From Desulfocapsa sp. (GTDB lineage: Bacteria; Desulfobacterota; Desulfobulbia; Desulfobulbales; Desulfocapsaceae), in the NCBI GenBank assembly GCA_022712895.1, contig JAFLJS010000036.1:106428-170427 (forward strand): a DNA stretch of 64,000 nt. The letters are read 5' to 3'. Made by a program: the position numbers and the translations under genes. Below the pieces are notes generated by a model. That model searched no databases. It saw only the letters and a list, made by a program, of their open reading frames with translations, and had not been told where the DNA came from. Positions 42,641-52,875 of the stretch are shown here, one piece after another (positions within the stretch are counted from its first letter, which is position 1; every line of letters begins with the position of its first letter).

Positions 42641-43731
42641 TGGCGCGGTCCCTTGAGGAACAAAACAATGGCGGCACAGAAGTCCTTGCTGTCATGCGAA
42701 TGGGTGATTCCAACACCTACTATCATTTGACCCCGCTGGCCATGAGCAAACGGGTAAAAAAAATCCATATCATCAGACCGGTTCCGGAATCAACGATCTA
42801 CCGAGTTAACCATTCTCAATATCATCACATCACAGAGAAACATACTGTACTTCGGTTATGGCGTACCTATCGCCATGTAGTTGCTCTCGGGAAAAGACCT
42901 GAAGTGAAAATCTTGGTATCTTTTTTCGCTTTCCCTTATGGACTCATTGCCATACTTGCAGGCTTACGTTTGCGAAAACCAGTCCATATTGGATTTGTTG
43001 GTAGTGACTGGCACAGGGATTGTCAGCAATGGTATGGGCCGTTATTGAACTGGTTCTTCAAAAAGGCTGCTTTCATCACAGTGACTGGACACTTCATGCG
43101 AGCCCCCATGGAGAAAAAGGGATACCCCAAAGAACGTCTTAAATACCTTATTCATGCTGTGGACACTGAAAAATTCTCATTTCAACAAACAGAGCAGGCA
43201 ACTTATGATTGCATTTTTGTAGGTGCTCTTCGACCTGTAAAGTGTGTTAAAAATATTCTCAAGGCGATTCTTCTCCTCAAGCAACAGGGAAGACATTTCA
43301 GCCTGCTCATTGTTGGTGATGGCCCTCTAAGAAAAGAACTTGAGAAGTTTACGATCCATAATCAAATCGACAACCTGATAACTTTTGCTGGATATCAGAC
43401 AGATATTTCAGAATATATCTCACAGGCAAAGGCAATCATAATCGCTTCAGAGAGGGAGGGAATGCCCTTTGCTCTCATTGAAGGGATGGTTTCTGGAACT
43501 GTTCCCATTGCAACTGCTGTCGGATCTATTCCTGAGTATATTGTTGATGAAGTTAATGGAATCCTAGTACAAAAGAACAGCGTCGAATCTCTGGCAGATG
43601 GCATTTGCAGAGTGTTGGAGAATGAAATACTATATAAAAAGATCAGAAAAAATCTGCTAGAGACAAGAAGTAATTACTCCTTTTCAAAAGTGTCTGACTC
43701 ATGGACAAAATGGCTTAAAACATACTGTTAA
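42640..43731 (+). CDS. Family 4 glycosyltransferase
   Basis: A 363-residue GT-B enzyme that starts at GTG overlapping the DUF354 stop by 1 bp. It lacks the usual N-terminal glycine loop but has VHIGFVGSDWHRD, VHAVD-like IHAVDTEKF, IFVGALRPVKCVKNILKAI, IVGDGPLRKEL and ASEREGMPFALIEGMVSGTV with the GT4 glutamate. Its stop codon overlaps the stop of the convergent GT2 gene in the sequence TTAA. Confidence 0.88.
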   Translation: MARSLEEQNNGGTEVLAVMRMGDSNTYYHLTPLAMSKRVKKIHIIRPVPESTIYRVNHSQYHHITEKHTVLRLWRTYRHVVALGKRPEVKILVSFFAFPYGLIAILAGLRLRKPVHIGFVGSDWHRDCQQWYGPLLNWFFKKAAFITVTGHFMRAPMEKKGYPKERLKYLIHAVDTEKFSFQQTEQATYDCIFVGALRPVKCVKNILKAILLLKQQGRHFSLLIVGDGPLRKELEKFTIHNQIDNLITFAGYQTDISEYISQAKAIIIASEREGMPFALIEGMVSGTVPIATAVGSIPEYIVDEVNGILVQKNSVESLADGICRVLENEILYKKIRKNLLETRSNYSFSKVSDSWTKWLKTYC

Positions 43732-44708
43732 TACTTCAGCAATCCAAGCCTGTAGAGTTTATTAAAAAAGAAATGTTTCCGGATATACTTCTGGGTAATT
43801 TTTTCCATCTTTTTCTCAGGTAACACATCACCGTGACAACGCTTTCGCAGACGGTCCATTTCCACAAGCCCTACTTCATTCCAGTCCACAATACTTTTCA
43901 TTGTAGCATGCACTCGAAAGGCACCAAGAAACCGAGGTAAGCGTTCAAACTTTGCCCCTGCTTCACGAAATCTCAACAGAAGATCCCAGTCCATGGCAAA
44001 TTGAAAGTCCTCATCTATGCACCCACCGGCCTTGTTCCAAAGGCTTCTCCTCCAGAAAAGGGTTTCTTGAGGAACAAAATCATTACAGGTTAAGATATCA
44101 TTATCATGCCCTGGCAATACCCAACGTCCTACCTCATCGTCGTTCTCATTTATTAGCACACGATGTCCATAAATTGCATCGACTTCTGGATGTTCCAAAA
44201 AAAACTGAGCCACATAGTGAAGCGTTCCAGGCAAAAGAATATCATCTGAATTTAAATAAGCCATTAGCTCACCAGTAGTGTGCATGAACCCCTTATTTAT
44301 GGCATGGGATTGTCCTTTGTCGGGATTTGATTCCCAGTAAGTCAATTGCTTTTCATAATTCTCTATTATTTCAGCTGTACCATCTGTTGACGCGCCATCC
44401 TGAATTACATACTGTAACTGCGGATATTCCTGCCCCAAAACACTCTCGATTGTTCGCTGCATGTATTGGACAGTATTGTATGATGGGGTAACAATGGAAA
44501 TGACAGGAAAAGAGTCTAATTGAATGTCTTCAGTATACCAATCGGGTATTATCAGTTTTTTGGGTGCATATTGACCCAATATTCCAATTCGAGGGACGAA
44601 GAAGGTTCTAAACCTCTCCTTTTGCCCCTTAAGACGATCACGGTAGCTTTTATATTTATCTCGCAACAAACTTATCATCCTATGATTTTCACCTTCTAAA
44701 TGAATCAA
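43728..44708 (-). CDS. Family 2 glycosyltransferase
   Basis: A 326-residue enzyme. About 65 N-terminal residues precede the GT-A domain, which shows VISIVTPSYNTVQYMQ, YVIQDGASTDGTAEII, MAYLNSDDILLPGT and ETLFWRRSLWNKAGG. The type is common in capsule loci. It overlaps the Wzt gene by 4 bp and forms part of the ABC-export operon, so it probably acts on the exported chain. Confidence 0.9.
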   Translation of the reverse strand: MIHLEGENHRMISLLRDKYKSYRDRLKGQKERFRTFFVPRIGILGQYAPKKLIIPDWYTEDIQLDSFPVISIVTPSYNTVQYMQRTIESVLGQEYPQLQYVIQDGASTDGTAEIIENYEKQLTYWESNPDKGQSHAINKGFMHTTGELMAYLNSDDILLPGTLHYVAQFFLEHPEVDAIYGHRVLINENDDEVGRWVLPGHDNDILTCNDFVPQETLFWRRSLWNKAGGCIDEDFQFAMDWDLLLRFREAGAKFERLPRFLGAFRVHATMKSIVDWNEVGLVEMDRLRKRCHGDVLPEKKMEKITQKYIRKHFFFNKLYRLGLLKY

Positions 44709-46057
44709 GCACCAATGGAACTATCCTTATCCAGGTCTTCATCCACAATTATTTTTGCAAAGCGGCCCTCTATGGGGATATGAAACATACCAAGAAATGG
44801 GGCTTTTTTGGTATCATAATCCCATGTAATTGTAATCGGGCCTAGCCAAGGTGTTTCGTTCAACACAACTCCCCTATTGGGTTGATCCCCAGCGTATGAG
44901 AGTTCGGCAAGAAAGGTGTACTGCCCCGACTCAATATCGCAAACCACTTCTAATTCAAAAACCAGAATATCACTGCTCGGTACAGAAAATGGCTCAACTC
45001 CTAAAACATAAGATCCCGTTGAGTTTATAACCTGATCATATCTGTTTTTCATAGTCAAAGATACATGGACAGGCTTTTGGGAGTTTTGTTGATAATATAT
45101 GCGAAACAAAAGTTTTCCACCGATTTCGCTACTCAAACACGATTCACCATTTTCATTTACAACAGAAACTGCAACTATCTGAGCATCGACAGACTCCAAG
45201 TCATGTAGAGACTCAGAATCTGTTGACCAGATGGCATTTTGAACTATTCCAGCAAGCTTATCTGTTAAATGGTGAGAACCACACTTAGCGGATGCCTTAG
45301 AGGGAGGCCCTGTAGGTGGCGATTCTGCCATGTCCTCTTGAATGTATAGCTGAATTGCCTTATGACTGGGCCCCACAAAAACTGCGTTACCTTTATTCAA
45401 ATAAAGAGAATTATCACACAGATCACGAACTGTGGCCATATCATGAGAGACAAATAACAATGTAACTCCTTGCTCACGGAGTTGTCGCATCCTGCGAAGG
45501 CATTTTTGTTGAAAAAAGACATCGCCAACGCTAAGTGCCTCATCAATAATAAGGATTTCAGGTTCGACACAAGCTTGGACAGCAAAAGCAAGCCGCACAT
45601 ACATTCCGCTAGAATAGGTTTTTACAGGTTGCTCTAAAAATTCTCCGATATCAGCAAATGAAGAAATTTGATCAAATTTCCCCTCCATCTCCTGTCGGCT
45701 AAACCCGAGTATCGCGCCATTCATAAAAACGTTTTCACGGCCTGTAAACTCGGGATTAAAACCAGCTCCCAACTCCAGCAAGGCAGCAACTCTACCATTT
45801 ACAGAGACATTGCCTTGGGACGGTTGCATGATGCCAGTTATAATCTGCAACAGGGTCGATTTCCCGCTTCCATTCCTACCAATGACACCAAAGGCATCAC
45901 CTTGTTCAATCTGAAAAGTTACATCGCTCAGCGCATTAAATGAGTGGTGATAAGTCTTACGAAATGGATGAAATAACTCTTTTACCCTATCACCGGGCTT
46001 TTCATAGAGCTGATAGGTTTTTGTTAAATTCTCAATGGAGATGGCAATATCGGTCAT
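44705..46057 (-). CDS. wzt: O-antigen/polysaccharide ABC transporter ATPase with carbohydrate-binding C-domain
   Basis: A 450-residue protein. The N-terminal ATPase domain shows Walker A GRNGSGKSTLLQ, signature YSSGMYVRLAFAV and Walker B LIIDEALSVGD. The C-terminal 190 residues (NAIWSTDSESLHDLES onwards) are a beta-rich Wzt-C type domain that binds the completed chain terminus in ABC-dependent O-antigen export. It pairs with the permease at 46073. The length fits Wzt with the binding domain. Confidence 0.92.
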   Translation of the reverse strand: MTDIAISIENLTKTYQLYEKPGDRVKELFHPFRKTYHHSFNALSDVTFQIEQGDAFGVIGRNGSGKSTLLQIITGIMQPSQGNVSVNGRVAALLELGAGFNPEFTGRENVFMNGAILGFSRQEMEGKFDQISSFADIGEFLEQPVKTYSSGMYVRLAFAVQACVEPEILIIDEALSVGDVFFQQKCLRRMRQLREQGVTLLFVSHDMATVRDLCDNSLYLNKGNAVFVGPSHKAIQLYIQEDMAESPPTGPPSKASAKCGSHHLTDKLAGIVQNAIWSTDSESLHDLESVDAQIVAVSVVNENGESCLSSEIGGKLLFRIYYQQNSQKPVHVSLTMKNRYDQVINSTGSYVLGVEPFSVPSSDILVFELEVVCDIESGQYTFLAELSYAGDQPNRGVVLNETPWLGPITITWDYDTKKAPFLGMFHIPIEGRFAKIIVDEDLDKDSSIGA

Positions 46058-46072
46058 AAACTAAAAATCCCC

Positions 46073-46873
46073 TTACAGTACATCTACAAATTGTGGCTGC
46101 AAACGCTTAAAGATAGACACACCAAATAAGAAGATAGTCAACGCAACTGCCCAAAAATAAAAGGTAAGCAATGGATGATCCCAGAACGGTATAAATGAAA
46201 TGAATGAGTCTCTATATCCCTGTACTATATAAAACATCGGATTAAATTTAAGTGCAAACTGGAGTTTTTCAGGCATCATGTTGATATCCCAGAATATGGG
46301 CGTAGCCCAAAAACCAACCTGCAAAATAAGACTTATAGCCTGAGTAACATCACGAAGGAAAACATTTAGTGCAGAAGTTAGCCACCCTATCCCCAGAACG
46401 AGAACCAACAGACAAAATAAATAGTATAGCGCCTGAAAATAATAGATACTGAACGGCATATTTTGAAATAAGAGCAGCCCTGCAAGTATCAACAAGAAAA
46501 TACCATGAGCCACAAGAGAGGAAACTATTTTCACTACCACTAAAATCTGAGCAGGAAAAACTGTTTTTTTAAGTAAATTCGCATGAACAACTATGCTGCC
46601 AGAAGTACCAGACACCATGTCAGCAAAGGCAAACCAACAAGTCATACCGGCAGTCAGCCACACGACGAAGGGCACATTGTTAGTCGGAACTGCCTTAAAT
46701 CCTACACTGAAGACAACCCAAAAAACAAGGATCAACACAAGGGGATGAATAAAGGTCCATACCAATCCAAGGGTTGAACCAACATACTGTGATTTCACCT
46801 CTCTTTTGGCCATCGACAGAATCAATCGTCGCTGCTCATAAATTGACTTGAAAAAATGAAATTTATTTCCCAT
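46073..46873 (-). CDS. wzm: O-antigen/polysaccharide ABC transporter permease
   Basis: A 266-residue ABC-2 permease with about six membrane segments. KREVKSQYVGSTLGLVWTFI precedes the first segment, typical of Wzm/KpsM, and NVFLRDVTQAISLILQVGF is the family motif. It forms the inner-membrane channel with Wzt. It lies 15 bp upstream of wzt on the minus strand. Confidence 0.92.
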   Translation of the reverse strand: MGNKFHFFKSIYEQRRLILSMAKREVKSQYVGSTLGLVWTFIHPLVLILVFWVVFSVGFKAVPTNNVPFVVWLTAGMTCWFAFADMVSGTSGSIVVHANLLKKTVFPAQILVVVKIVSSLVAHGIFLLILAGLLLFQNMPFSIYYFQALYYLFCLLVLVLGIGWLTSALNVFLRDVTQAISLILQVGFWATPIFWDINMMPEKLQFALKFNPMFYIVQGYRDSFISFIPFWDHPLLTFYFWAVALTIFLFGVSIFKRLQPQFVDVL

Positions 46874-46951
46874 TGAGACCCCTGGAACGACACATCTCTT
46901 TCGACTTCAAAAAGGTCATAACTCTATTCACCTTTAGACCTGCCCGGTAAT

Positions 46952-48541
46952 TTACGCTGTCACCAGTGTCACAAGGTTGTCGTGCAAAGTATATTTATCA
47001 CCAGAAAAAGGACATGTGAAATTGCCAGTCCCCACGAGTGGTATATCCATTTTATTTCCATGTTTACTCATCCAGCCAATCTGACGCGCTGGATTTCCAA
47101 CCATAAGAGCAAAAGGAGGAATATCATTAAGCACTACCGCACCAGCCCCAATAAACGCATATTCCCCAATCTCAACGTTGCCGACGATGGTGCAATTAGC
47201 ACCAAATGTTACACCTTTGCGAACCGTTGTTTTATAAAATTCATCTTTCCTGGAAATTGCAGCCCGTGGATTCAGAACATTAGTAAAAACCATACTGGGG
47301 CCACAAAAGACATCTTCCCCAAGTGTAACTCCTTCGTATACCGAGACATTGTTCTGAATTTTACATCCATCTCCGACGGTGACATTTGGCCCAATCACTA
47401 CATTCTGTCCTATGTTACACTTGCGACCAATTTTGGAGCCGGAGATAACATGACTAAAATGCCATATTTTAGAATCCTCACCAATTTCGGCACCAGAATC
47501 AATAACGGCACTCTCATGCAGAAAAAAATCACGCTTGCTGCTGGTGTCAGTAACTTGAATTTGCTGTTCTTTTTCAAGAGATTCCTGACAACGATTCAAC
47601 ACTTTTAAAACCCGTAACCCTTCTTCACCATCCGTACGCGGCGTTGTTCTATTCTTTATACAATCAAGAAAATGAGCACATTCAGCTTTTAGCGGCTCAT
47701 CCTGTTCAACCACGACTCTTACTGCCTCCGCCTTATTGGCAACGGGTGTATTATCATTCCACTCAATGGAATGTGGGTAGAGTAGCAGCTTTTCATCCCA
47801 TGGTGCCACATCATCAAAAACAGCCATCTGTTTGTCACCAACAACCACAAGTTTTTGTTCCTTAAAAGGATGAAGCCATGAAACAAAGATATGAGCTTTG
47901 ATACCACTGGAAAAATTCATAAGAGTCATGGTGGTATCTGCGATATTCTGGTGGAGAAAATTGCCACCCTGTGCTCGAATGGATTCGGGCATTTCACCCG
48001 TCAGTCCTAAAATCACTGAAATATCATGGGGAGCAAAGGACCAGAGAACATTCTCTTCCCTGCGCAACTTCCCTAGATTCAGGCGATTGGAATAGATATA
48101 CTGGATACGACCAAGTTCCCCAGCATCTACAAGTTCTTTGAGCCTTAGAACAACCGGATGATACCAAAGTAAATGCCCGACCATAAGCACACAATTCTGC
48201 TTTTTAGCAAGTACATTTAGCTCTAGCCCTTCCTTTTCGGAAAGACAGAGTGGTTTCTCAATATACACATCTTTTCCAGCCAGTAGAGCCTCCGTTGCAA
48301 GGGAGGCATGGGTCTCAGCCGGAGTGGCAATGGCTACACCAAGAATGTTAGAGTTCGTCAAAACCTCACTGAATGCAGTGGCAGTATTTACCCCTGGATA
48401 CTGTTCCTCGAAACCGGTCAGGATTGTTTTATTTGTATCACAAATAGTATGTAATGCACCAAGGGTATTAAAATTACGGACTAAATTTTTTCCCCAGTAA
48501 CCTGAACCAATAACAGCAATATTTGACGTAAGATTATCCAT
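46952..48541 (-). CDS. Fused Gfo/Idh dehydrogenase and hexapeptide N-acetyltransferase (WbpB-WbpD type)
   Basis: A 529-residue fusion. Residues about 1-330 are a Gfo/Idh/MocA oxidoreductase ([28 protein letters not shown]), like WbpB/WlbA, which oxidises UDP-GlcNAcA at C3. Residues about 345-500 are a left-handed beta-helix acetyltransferase ([37 protein letters not shown]), like WbpD/WlbB, which acetylates the 3-amino group. The matching aminotransferase (WbpE) and UDP-GlcNAc 6-dehydrogenase (WbpA) are not in the window. About 28 C-terminal residues ([10 protein letters not shown]) extend beyond the acetyltransferase. Confidence 0.85.
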   Translation of the reverse strand: MDNLTSNIAVIGSGYWGKNLVRNFNTLGALHTICDTNKTILTGFEEQYPGVNTATAFSEVLTNSNILGVAIATPAETHASLATEALLAGKDVYIEKPLCLSEKEGLELNVLAKKQNCVLMVGHLLWYHPVVLRLKELVDAGELGRIQYIYSNRLNLGKLRREENVLWSFAPHDISVILGLTGEMPESIRAQGGNFLHQNIADTTMTLMNFSSGIKAHIFVSWLHPFKEQKLVVVGDKQMAVFDDVAPWDEKLLLYPHSIEWNDNTPVANKAEAVRVVVEQDEPLKAECAHFLDCIKNRTTPRTDGEEGLRVLKVLNRCQESLEKEQQIQVTDTSSKRDFFLHESAVIDSGAEIGEDSKIWHFSHVISGSKIGRKCNIGQNVVIGPNVTVGDGCKIQNNVSVYEGVTLGEDVFCGPSMVFTNVLNPRAAISRKDEFYKTTVRKGVTFGANCTIVGNVEIGEYAFIGAGAVVLNDIPPFALMVGNPARQIGWMSKHGNKMDIPLVGTGNFTCPFSGDKYTLHDNLVTLVTA

Positions 48542-48610
48542 TATGCCCCGTTATATATTTCGAGAGTTAATTTTCAACGTATATACGCATCTTTTACTAT
48601 AGAATCTGAA

Positions 48611-49552
48611 TTATGACCTGATTTTTTCCTGATTTCCCAAAAACCATTGGTAGGTCTCAAGAATACCTTGTTCCAAGGTGATATGAGGATGCCAACCAAG
48701 TGAATTTAGCTTGCTGCTGTCCAACAGTTTCCGGGGAGTCCCATCAGGCATTTCTGTATTAAAAACAATTTGCCCTTCAAATTCCACAACCTTCGCAACA
48801 AGACGTGCCAAATCACCTATGGAAATTTCATGACCAGTGCCAACATTAACCGGTTCCGGATCGTTGCAGGACTCCATGAGAAACACACTGGCATCAGCCA
48901 GATCATCAACATGCAAAAACTCCCTTAAAGCCTTGCCGGTTCCCCACACTGTCACCTGAGCAGCACCATTCATCTTGGCATTGTGGCATTTGAGCATGAG
49001 CGCCGGCAACACATGGGAATTTTTCAGGTCAAAATTGTCCCCTGGGCCATATAAATTAGTGGGCATGAGACTTATTGCCTCAAAGCCATACTGTTTCCGA
49101 TATGCCTGGCACATTTTAATTCCGGCAATCTTAGCAACTGCATACCACTCATTGGTGGGTTCAAGGGGGCCTGTTAGCAGAGACTCTTCTTTCATGGGCT
49201 GCGGACAGAGCCTGGGATAAATACAGGAAGAACCTAGGAATAGAAGCTTTTTAATACCATTGTGATAAGCTGAATCAATAATGTTTGTTTGAATCAGTAA
49301 ATTCTCTCGGAGAAAATCTGCGGGAAACGTATCGTTTGCATGGATTCCACCGACTTTTGCTGCTGACAGGAACACATAGTCAGGATGGGCATCGACAAAG
49401 AAGCTTTGCACTGCGGCCTGATTAGTTAGATCCAGTTCAGCATGGGATTGAGTAAGAAGATTTGTAAATCCCGCCTTAATGAGAGCACGGCTGATGGCTG
49501 CGCCCACCAGCCCCCTATGTCCGGCAACATAAATAAGATCAGTTTTTTTCAT
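48611..49552 (-). CDS. fcl: GDP-L-fucose synthase
   Basis: A 313-residue epimerase/reductase that converts GDP-4-keto-6-deoxy-mannose to GDP-L-fucose. It shows IYVAGHRGLVGAAISRALI, FLGSSCIYPRLCPQPM and EWYAVAKIAGIKMCQ (YxxxK). The longest frame extends to 49648 with an unrelated N-terminus; ATG at 49550-49552 (MKKTDLIYVAG) fits the family. Its partner gmd lies upstream but is separated by a decayed IS element. Confidence 0.92.
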   Translation of the reverse strand: MKKTDLIYVAGHRGLVGAAISRALIKAGFTNLLTQSHAELDLTNQAAVQSFFVDAHPDYVFLSAAKVGGIHANDTFPADFLRENLLIQTNIIDSAYHNGIKKLLFLGSSCIYPRLCPQPMKEESLLTGPLEPTNEWYAVAKIAGIKMCQAYRKQYGFEAISLMPTNLYGPGDNFDLKNSHVLPALMLKCHNAKMNGAAQVTVWGTGKALREFLHVDDLADASVFLMESCNDPEPVNVGTGHEISIGDLARLVAKVVEFEGQIVFNTEMPDGTPRKLLDSSKLNSLGWHPHITLEQGILETYQWFLGNQEKIRS

Positions 49553-49846
49553 CTGTATAGTTATGTACTTTATAATTCTTCTGGCTGATAATTGGAATAT
49601 AACCGCTACGTTCCAGCAGAAATGCTGACAAGTACTTTCTGTATACAAACGATTTATCCTGTATCAGTATCACGACAAACCTATGACATTTACCAAATAT
49701 TGTGCACAAGCGCAAGATGCCCAACGTACTATCCCTCAAAGAGGCCTTTTCAAATCACCTTTCATGCCATAAAACCTAGTGAGGTGGTATAGAAAAAGTG
49801 GACACTTTCTTAAGATTGAAATAATAATCTATGAGGGGGTGTGTTA

Positions 49847-50005
49847 ATGAAAGGAAAAAGAAGGAAATTCGCAAAGGAATTCAAAGAGGAAGCAGTTAAA
49901 CTTGTCCTTGAACAAGGCTACCAGATTTCGGAAGCATCCCGGAATCTTGGTATTCACGCAAACTTACTCGGAAGGTGGAAACGTGAATATGAGAATGGAA
50001 CGTGA
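49847..50005 (+). pseudogene. IS3-family orfA, internally deleted
   Basis: A 52-codon frame (MKGKRRKFAKEFKEEAVKL, then GYQISEASRNLGIHANLLGR) stops at a TGA where the copy-A protein continues for another 45 residues. The end of OrfA (REILKKAAAFFAKESA) is still present just downstream in another frame, up to about 50050, so about 30 codons and the frame were lost by deletion. Confidence 0.85.
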
Positions 50006-50043
50006 AATCCTAAAAAAGGCGGCAGCCTTCTTCGCGAAAGAAT

Positions 50044-50918
50044 CAGCGTGAGATTTCACTTTATTGATTCAGTGAGGAAGGCATATCCTTTGTGTTTATT
50101 ATGCACAGTTATGTGCGTTAGTCGCAGTGGTTATTGAATCTGGCGAATAGAAGCCTGTCAGCCAGAGATCGGGAACGGGAGCAATTGATCCCCAGAGTAA
50201 AGGAAATTCATAAAAAATCACGATCGACTTACGGCAAAAGGCGTATTGCCGAAGAATTACAGTCTGAAGGCATTATGTGTGGAGAACACAAAGCGGGTAC
50301 TCTAATGAAACTGGCTGGCGTCCAGGCGAAGCAAAAAAAGAAATTCAAAGCCACGACTGACAGCAAACATAATCTGCCAGTTTCTCCCAATCTCTTGAAA
50401 CGAGAATTCACTGTGTCGCAGCCAAATATAGCTTGGGGTGGCGATATAACGTACATCTGGACAGAAGAAGGTTGGTTGTACCTTGCTGTTGTTATAGACC
50501 TTTATTCTCGCCGTGTTGTTGGCTGGTCAATCAATAAAAGAATGCCCAAACAGTTAGTCATGGATGCCATCCTTATGCAATCTGGAGACGCAAGCCGGCA
50601 CCAGGGCTAATATTTCATTCAGACAGAGGAAGTCAGTATTGCAGTCATGCTTTTCAAAAATTGTTGAAAACCCATGCTATACGATCGAGTATGAGTCGAA
50701 AAGGTGATTGCTGGGATAACGCTGTTGCTGAAAGCTTCTTTGGAACGCTTAAGTCAGAGACTGTATTTGGAGAGAGATTTGAAACACGCGTACAGGCAAA
50801 AAGGAATCTTATTGATTACATCGAAATGTTTTACAACAGCCAACGACGTCATTCATATCTAGGATATTTGACTCCAATGGAATTTGAAATAAAACTGGTT
50901 TTACAAAAAGTAGCTTGA
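50044..50918 (+). pseudogene. IS3-family orfB, frame-shifted
   Basis: The DDE transposase is in at least three frames: the beginning (FHFIDSVRKAYPLCLLCTV) from about 50044, the middle (50134-50610, [16 protein letters not shown]) and the end (from about 50580, [11 protein letters not shown], then [12 protein letters not shown] up to 50918). Frameshifts near 50133 and 50577 break it. GDITY and the catalytic acidic residues remain readable. It is closely related to copy A at the protein level. Confidence 0.85.
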
Positions 50919-50982
50919 GAAAATGTCCACTTCTACTTGACCACTTCACATCAAAGAGTTGCAAGGAAAATAGACTGGAATT

Positions 50983-52083
50983 TTACTCAAAATAATTGTA
51001 GGACTTGTAGCCTTTCTCACGGATTACCTGATCACGTTCGGCAAGCTTCATATCTTCAACAACCATTTCCTTTACCAATTGCTCAAAGGTAATTTCAGGC
51101 ACCCAGCCAAGTTTTTCTTTGGCTTTTGTTGGATCACCAAGTAACTCTTCAACTTCTGTTGGACGAAAATACCTGGAATCCACTTGAACTATTGTTTTAC
51201 CACTATTTTTTTCGATGCCTATTTCATCAAGGCCTTCTCCCTGCCATTCCACATCCATACCAAGTTCAGCAGCAGCAATTTCAACAAATTCACGTACCGA
51301 ATGCTGAACACCCGTTGCAATAACAAAGTCTTCAGGAGTGTCCTGCTGCAGCATTAACCACTGCATCTTCACATAGTCTTTTGCATGTCCCCAGTCGCGC
51401 TTTGCACTCATGTTGCCAAGAAACATGGTCTCCTGCAAACCAAGCTTAATCCGTGCCAATGCCCGTGTTATTTTTCTGGTAACGAAGGTTTCACCACGAA
51501 CAGGTGATTCATGGTTAAAAAGAATTCCGTTACAAGCGTAAATACCATATGCTTCACGATAATTGACCGATATCCAGTAGGAGTACAATTTTGCCACAGC
51601 ATAGGGTGAGCGAGGATAGAAAGGTGTTTTCTCAGTCTGTGGAATTTCCTGTACTTTCCCAAATAGCTCTGAGGTTGAAGCTTGATAAAATTTGCTTTTC
51701 TTCTCAAGCCCTAAGATTCGAATCGCCTCAAGTATTCTCAGCGTACCAAGAGCATCGGAATTTGCAGTATATTCGGGGCTTTCAAATGATACGGCGACAT
51801 GACTCTGAGCTGCCAGATTGTAAATCTCATCAGGTTGAATTTCTTTTATAATTCGAATCAGATTTGTGGAGTCAGTGAGGTCACCATAGTGCAGAGTAAA
51901 CTTCACATCCTTCTCATGGGGATCTTGATACAAATGATCTACCCTGTCCGTATTAAAAGACGACGCCCTTCTCTTGAGGCCATGTACATGGTAGCCTTTT
52001 CCTAAAAGAAGTTCAGCCAGATAGGCTCCATCTTGACCTGTAACGCCTGTTATAAATGCTGTCTTCACTGCACTAGTCTCCAA
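50983..52083 (-). CDS. gmd: GDP-mannose 4,6-dehydratase
   Basis: A 366-residue extended short-chain dehydrogenase that starts GDP-L-fucose synthesis. It shows [49 protein letters not shown] and [15 protein letters not shown] (YxxxK). [17 protein letters not shown] is typical of Gmd. Fcl is encoded downstream on the same strand beyond an IS element, so the two may no longer be cotranscribed. Confidence 0.95.
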   Translation of the reverse strand: METSAVKTAFITGVTGQDGAYLAELLLGKGYHVHGLKRRASSFNTDRVDHLYQDPHEKDVKFTLHYGDLTDSTNLIRIIKEIQPDEIYNLAAQSHVAVSFESPEYTANSDALGTLRILEAIRILGLEKKSKFYQASTSELFGKVQEIPQTEKTPFYPRSPYAVAKLYSYWISVNYREAYGIYACNGILFNHESPVRGETFVTRKITRALARIKLGLQETMFLGNMSAKRDWGHAKDYVKMQWLMLQQDTPEDFVIATGVQHSVREFVEIAAAELGMDVEWQGEGLDEIGIEKNSGKTIVQVDSRYFRPTEVEELLGDPTKAKEKLGWVPEITFEQLVKEMVVEDMKLAERDQVIREKGYKSYNYFE

Positions 52084-52291
52084 ATATAAAATAACTCAAC
52101 CGCTCAAAAATTCATGAGAAAGCCAGAACATCTACCAAATTCTGGCTGCAAGCGCAAGATAAGCCATACTGCTATCTTTCACAACCACAATAAAATGCGA
52201 CATCTGTTCGACGACAATCAATCCATAACGTATGGCGGAATAACAAAAAAACTCCATTTAAAGGCCCCAGTCTTTAAAATATATTTATAAC

Positions 52292-52320
52292 TTGACAATA
52301 ATTTTTGCCTGACATACTCT
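52292..52320 (+). promoter_or_regulatory. Candidate sigma-70 promoter for the ComEA-like gene
   Basis: TTGACA at 52292-52297 is followed after 17 bases by TACTCT at 52315-52320. The -35 is perfect, the -10 is weak. It lies about 78 bp upstream of the ATG at 52398 and in the 314-bp gap between the divergent gmd and this gene. Nothing else is recognised in the gap. Confidence 0.45.
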
Positions 52321-52397
52321 TCCTCTGATGGGAAAATAGTTTTTCATTGTTATACAAACGACATAGGATTCAATCAAATCCAACAATGGAGTGTGAA

Positions 52398-52655
52398 ATG
52401 AAACATCTGATCATCACGGCATTACTTTTCTTCTTCCTCACAGCCACCGCTATGGCGGCTGCAATCAACATCAACACGGCCGACCAAAAAGCTCTAGAAA
52501 CGCTTCCAGGTGTGGGAGCAGTTAAAGCTGAAGCTATCATTACCTACAGAAAAGCACACAAGTTCAGCTCTATTGAGGAACTCTCTGAGGTAAAAGGCAT
52601 TGGTGAGAAAACTGTGGCTAAGCTGAAAGAACAAATCACTGTAAAAGAAGAATAA
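52398..52655 (+). CDS. ComEA-like helix-hairpin-helix protein, exported
   Basis: An 85-residue protein. It has a signal peptide (KHLIITALLFFFLTATAMA) and then one helix-hairpin-helix unit (NINTADQKALETLPGVGAVK, followed by the second hairpin EVKGIGEKTVAKLKE). Stand-alone proteins of this shape resemble the DNA-binding domain of ComEA, used in DNA uptake. The frame is open to 52347, but ATG at 52398 has a GGAG about 7 bases upstream and gives the signal peptide, so I chose it. It is probably monocistronic. Confidence 0.85.
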   Translation: MKHLIITALLFFFLTATAMAAAININTADQKALETLPGVGAVKAEAIITYRKAHKFSSIEELSEVKGIGEKTVAKLKEQITVKEE

Positions 52656-52663
52656 TCTCAAGC

Positions 52664-52700
52664 ACGCACCTCATCGGATTGCAATGCTATGGAGGTGCGT
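52664..52700 (+). terminator. Hairpin after the ComEA-like gene
   Basis: A perfect 9-bp stem (ACGCACCTC and GAGGTGCGT) with a 19-base loop begins 9 bp after the stop codon. There is no run of T after it, so it may be a weak or bidirectional terminator. Confidence 0.5.
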
Positions 52701-52751
52701 CAATCATTCCTCGCATTAATTCTTGTAGAAAAACAACTTGACCGACAATTC

Positions 52752-52771
52752 TGACCACGGTACCGTGGTCA
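52752..52771. repeat. Perfect 20-bp palindrome
   Basis: TGACCACGGTACCGTGGTCA reads the same on both strands, and is flanked by a looser inverted pair, ACAATT and AATTGT. It lies between the ComEA-like gene and the toxin-antitoxin operon, about 145 bp upstream of the antitoxin start. It could be a regulator site or the core of a transcript hairpin. Confidence 0.7.
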
Positions 52772-52875
52772 CAATGCCAATTGTTTATCTGATTACGTAT
52801 TGAACTCAGCCGGTAAAATGACAATAGGCTGAAATAACAACCAATAGCAGGAGTTTGCCCCTGCATGGCGGCGCA

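Larger units (their letters stand above)
49799..50929 (+). mobile_element. Degenerate IS3-family (IS150-like) insertion sequence, copy B
   Basis: About 1.1 kb, oriented opposite to copy A at 10.7 kb. The ends are inverted repeats: TGGACACTTTCTTAAG at the left and, read from the right, TGGACATTTTCTCAAG. The flanks beyond this read AAG and CTT, which extends the repeat rather than giving a target duplication. Both reading frames are damaged. It sits between fcl and gmd, which are normally adjacent. Confidence 0.88.

Noticed and set aside
46982..47608. 208-codon plus-strand frame in the WbpB-WbpD fusion gene
   Set aside because: It is antisense to the hexapeptide repeats, whose regular composition opens the complementary frame.
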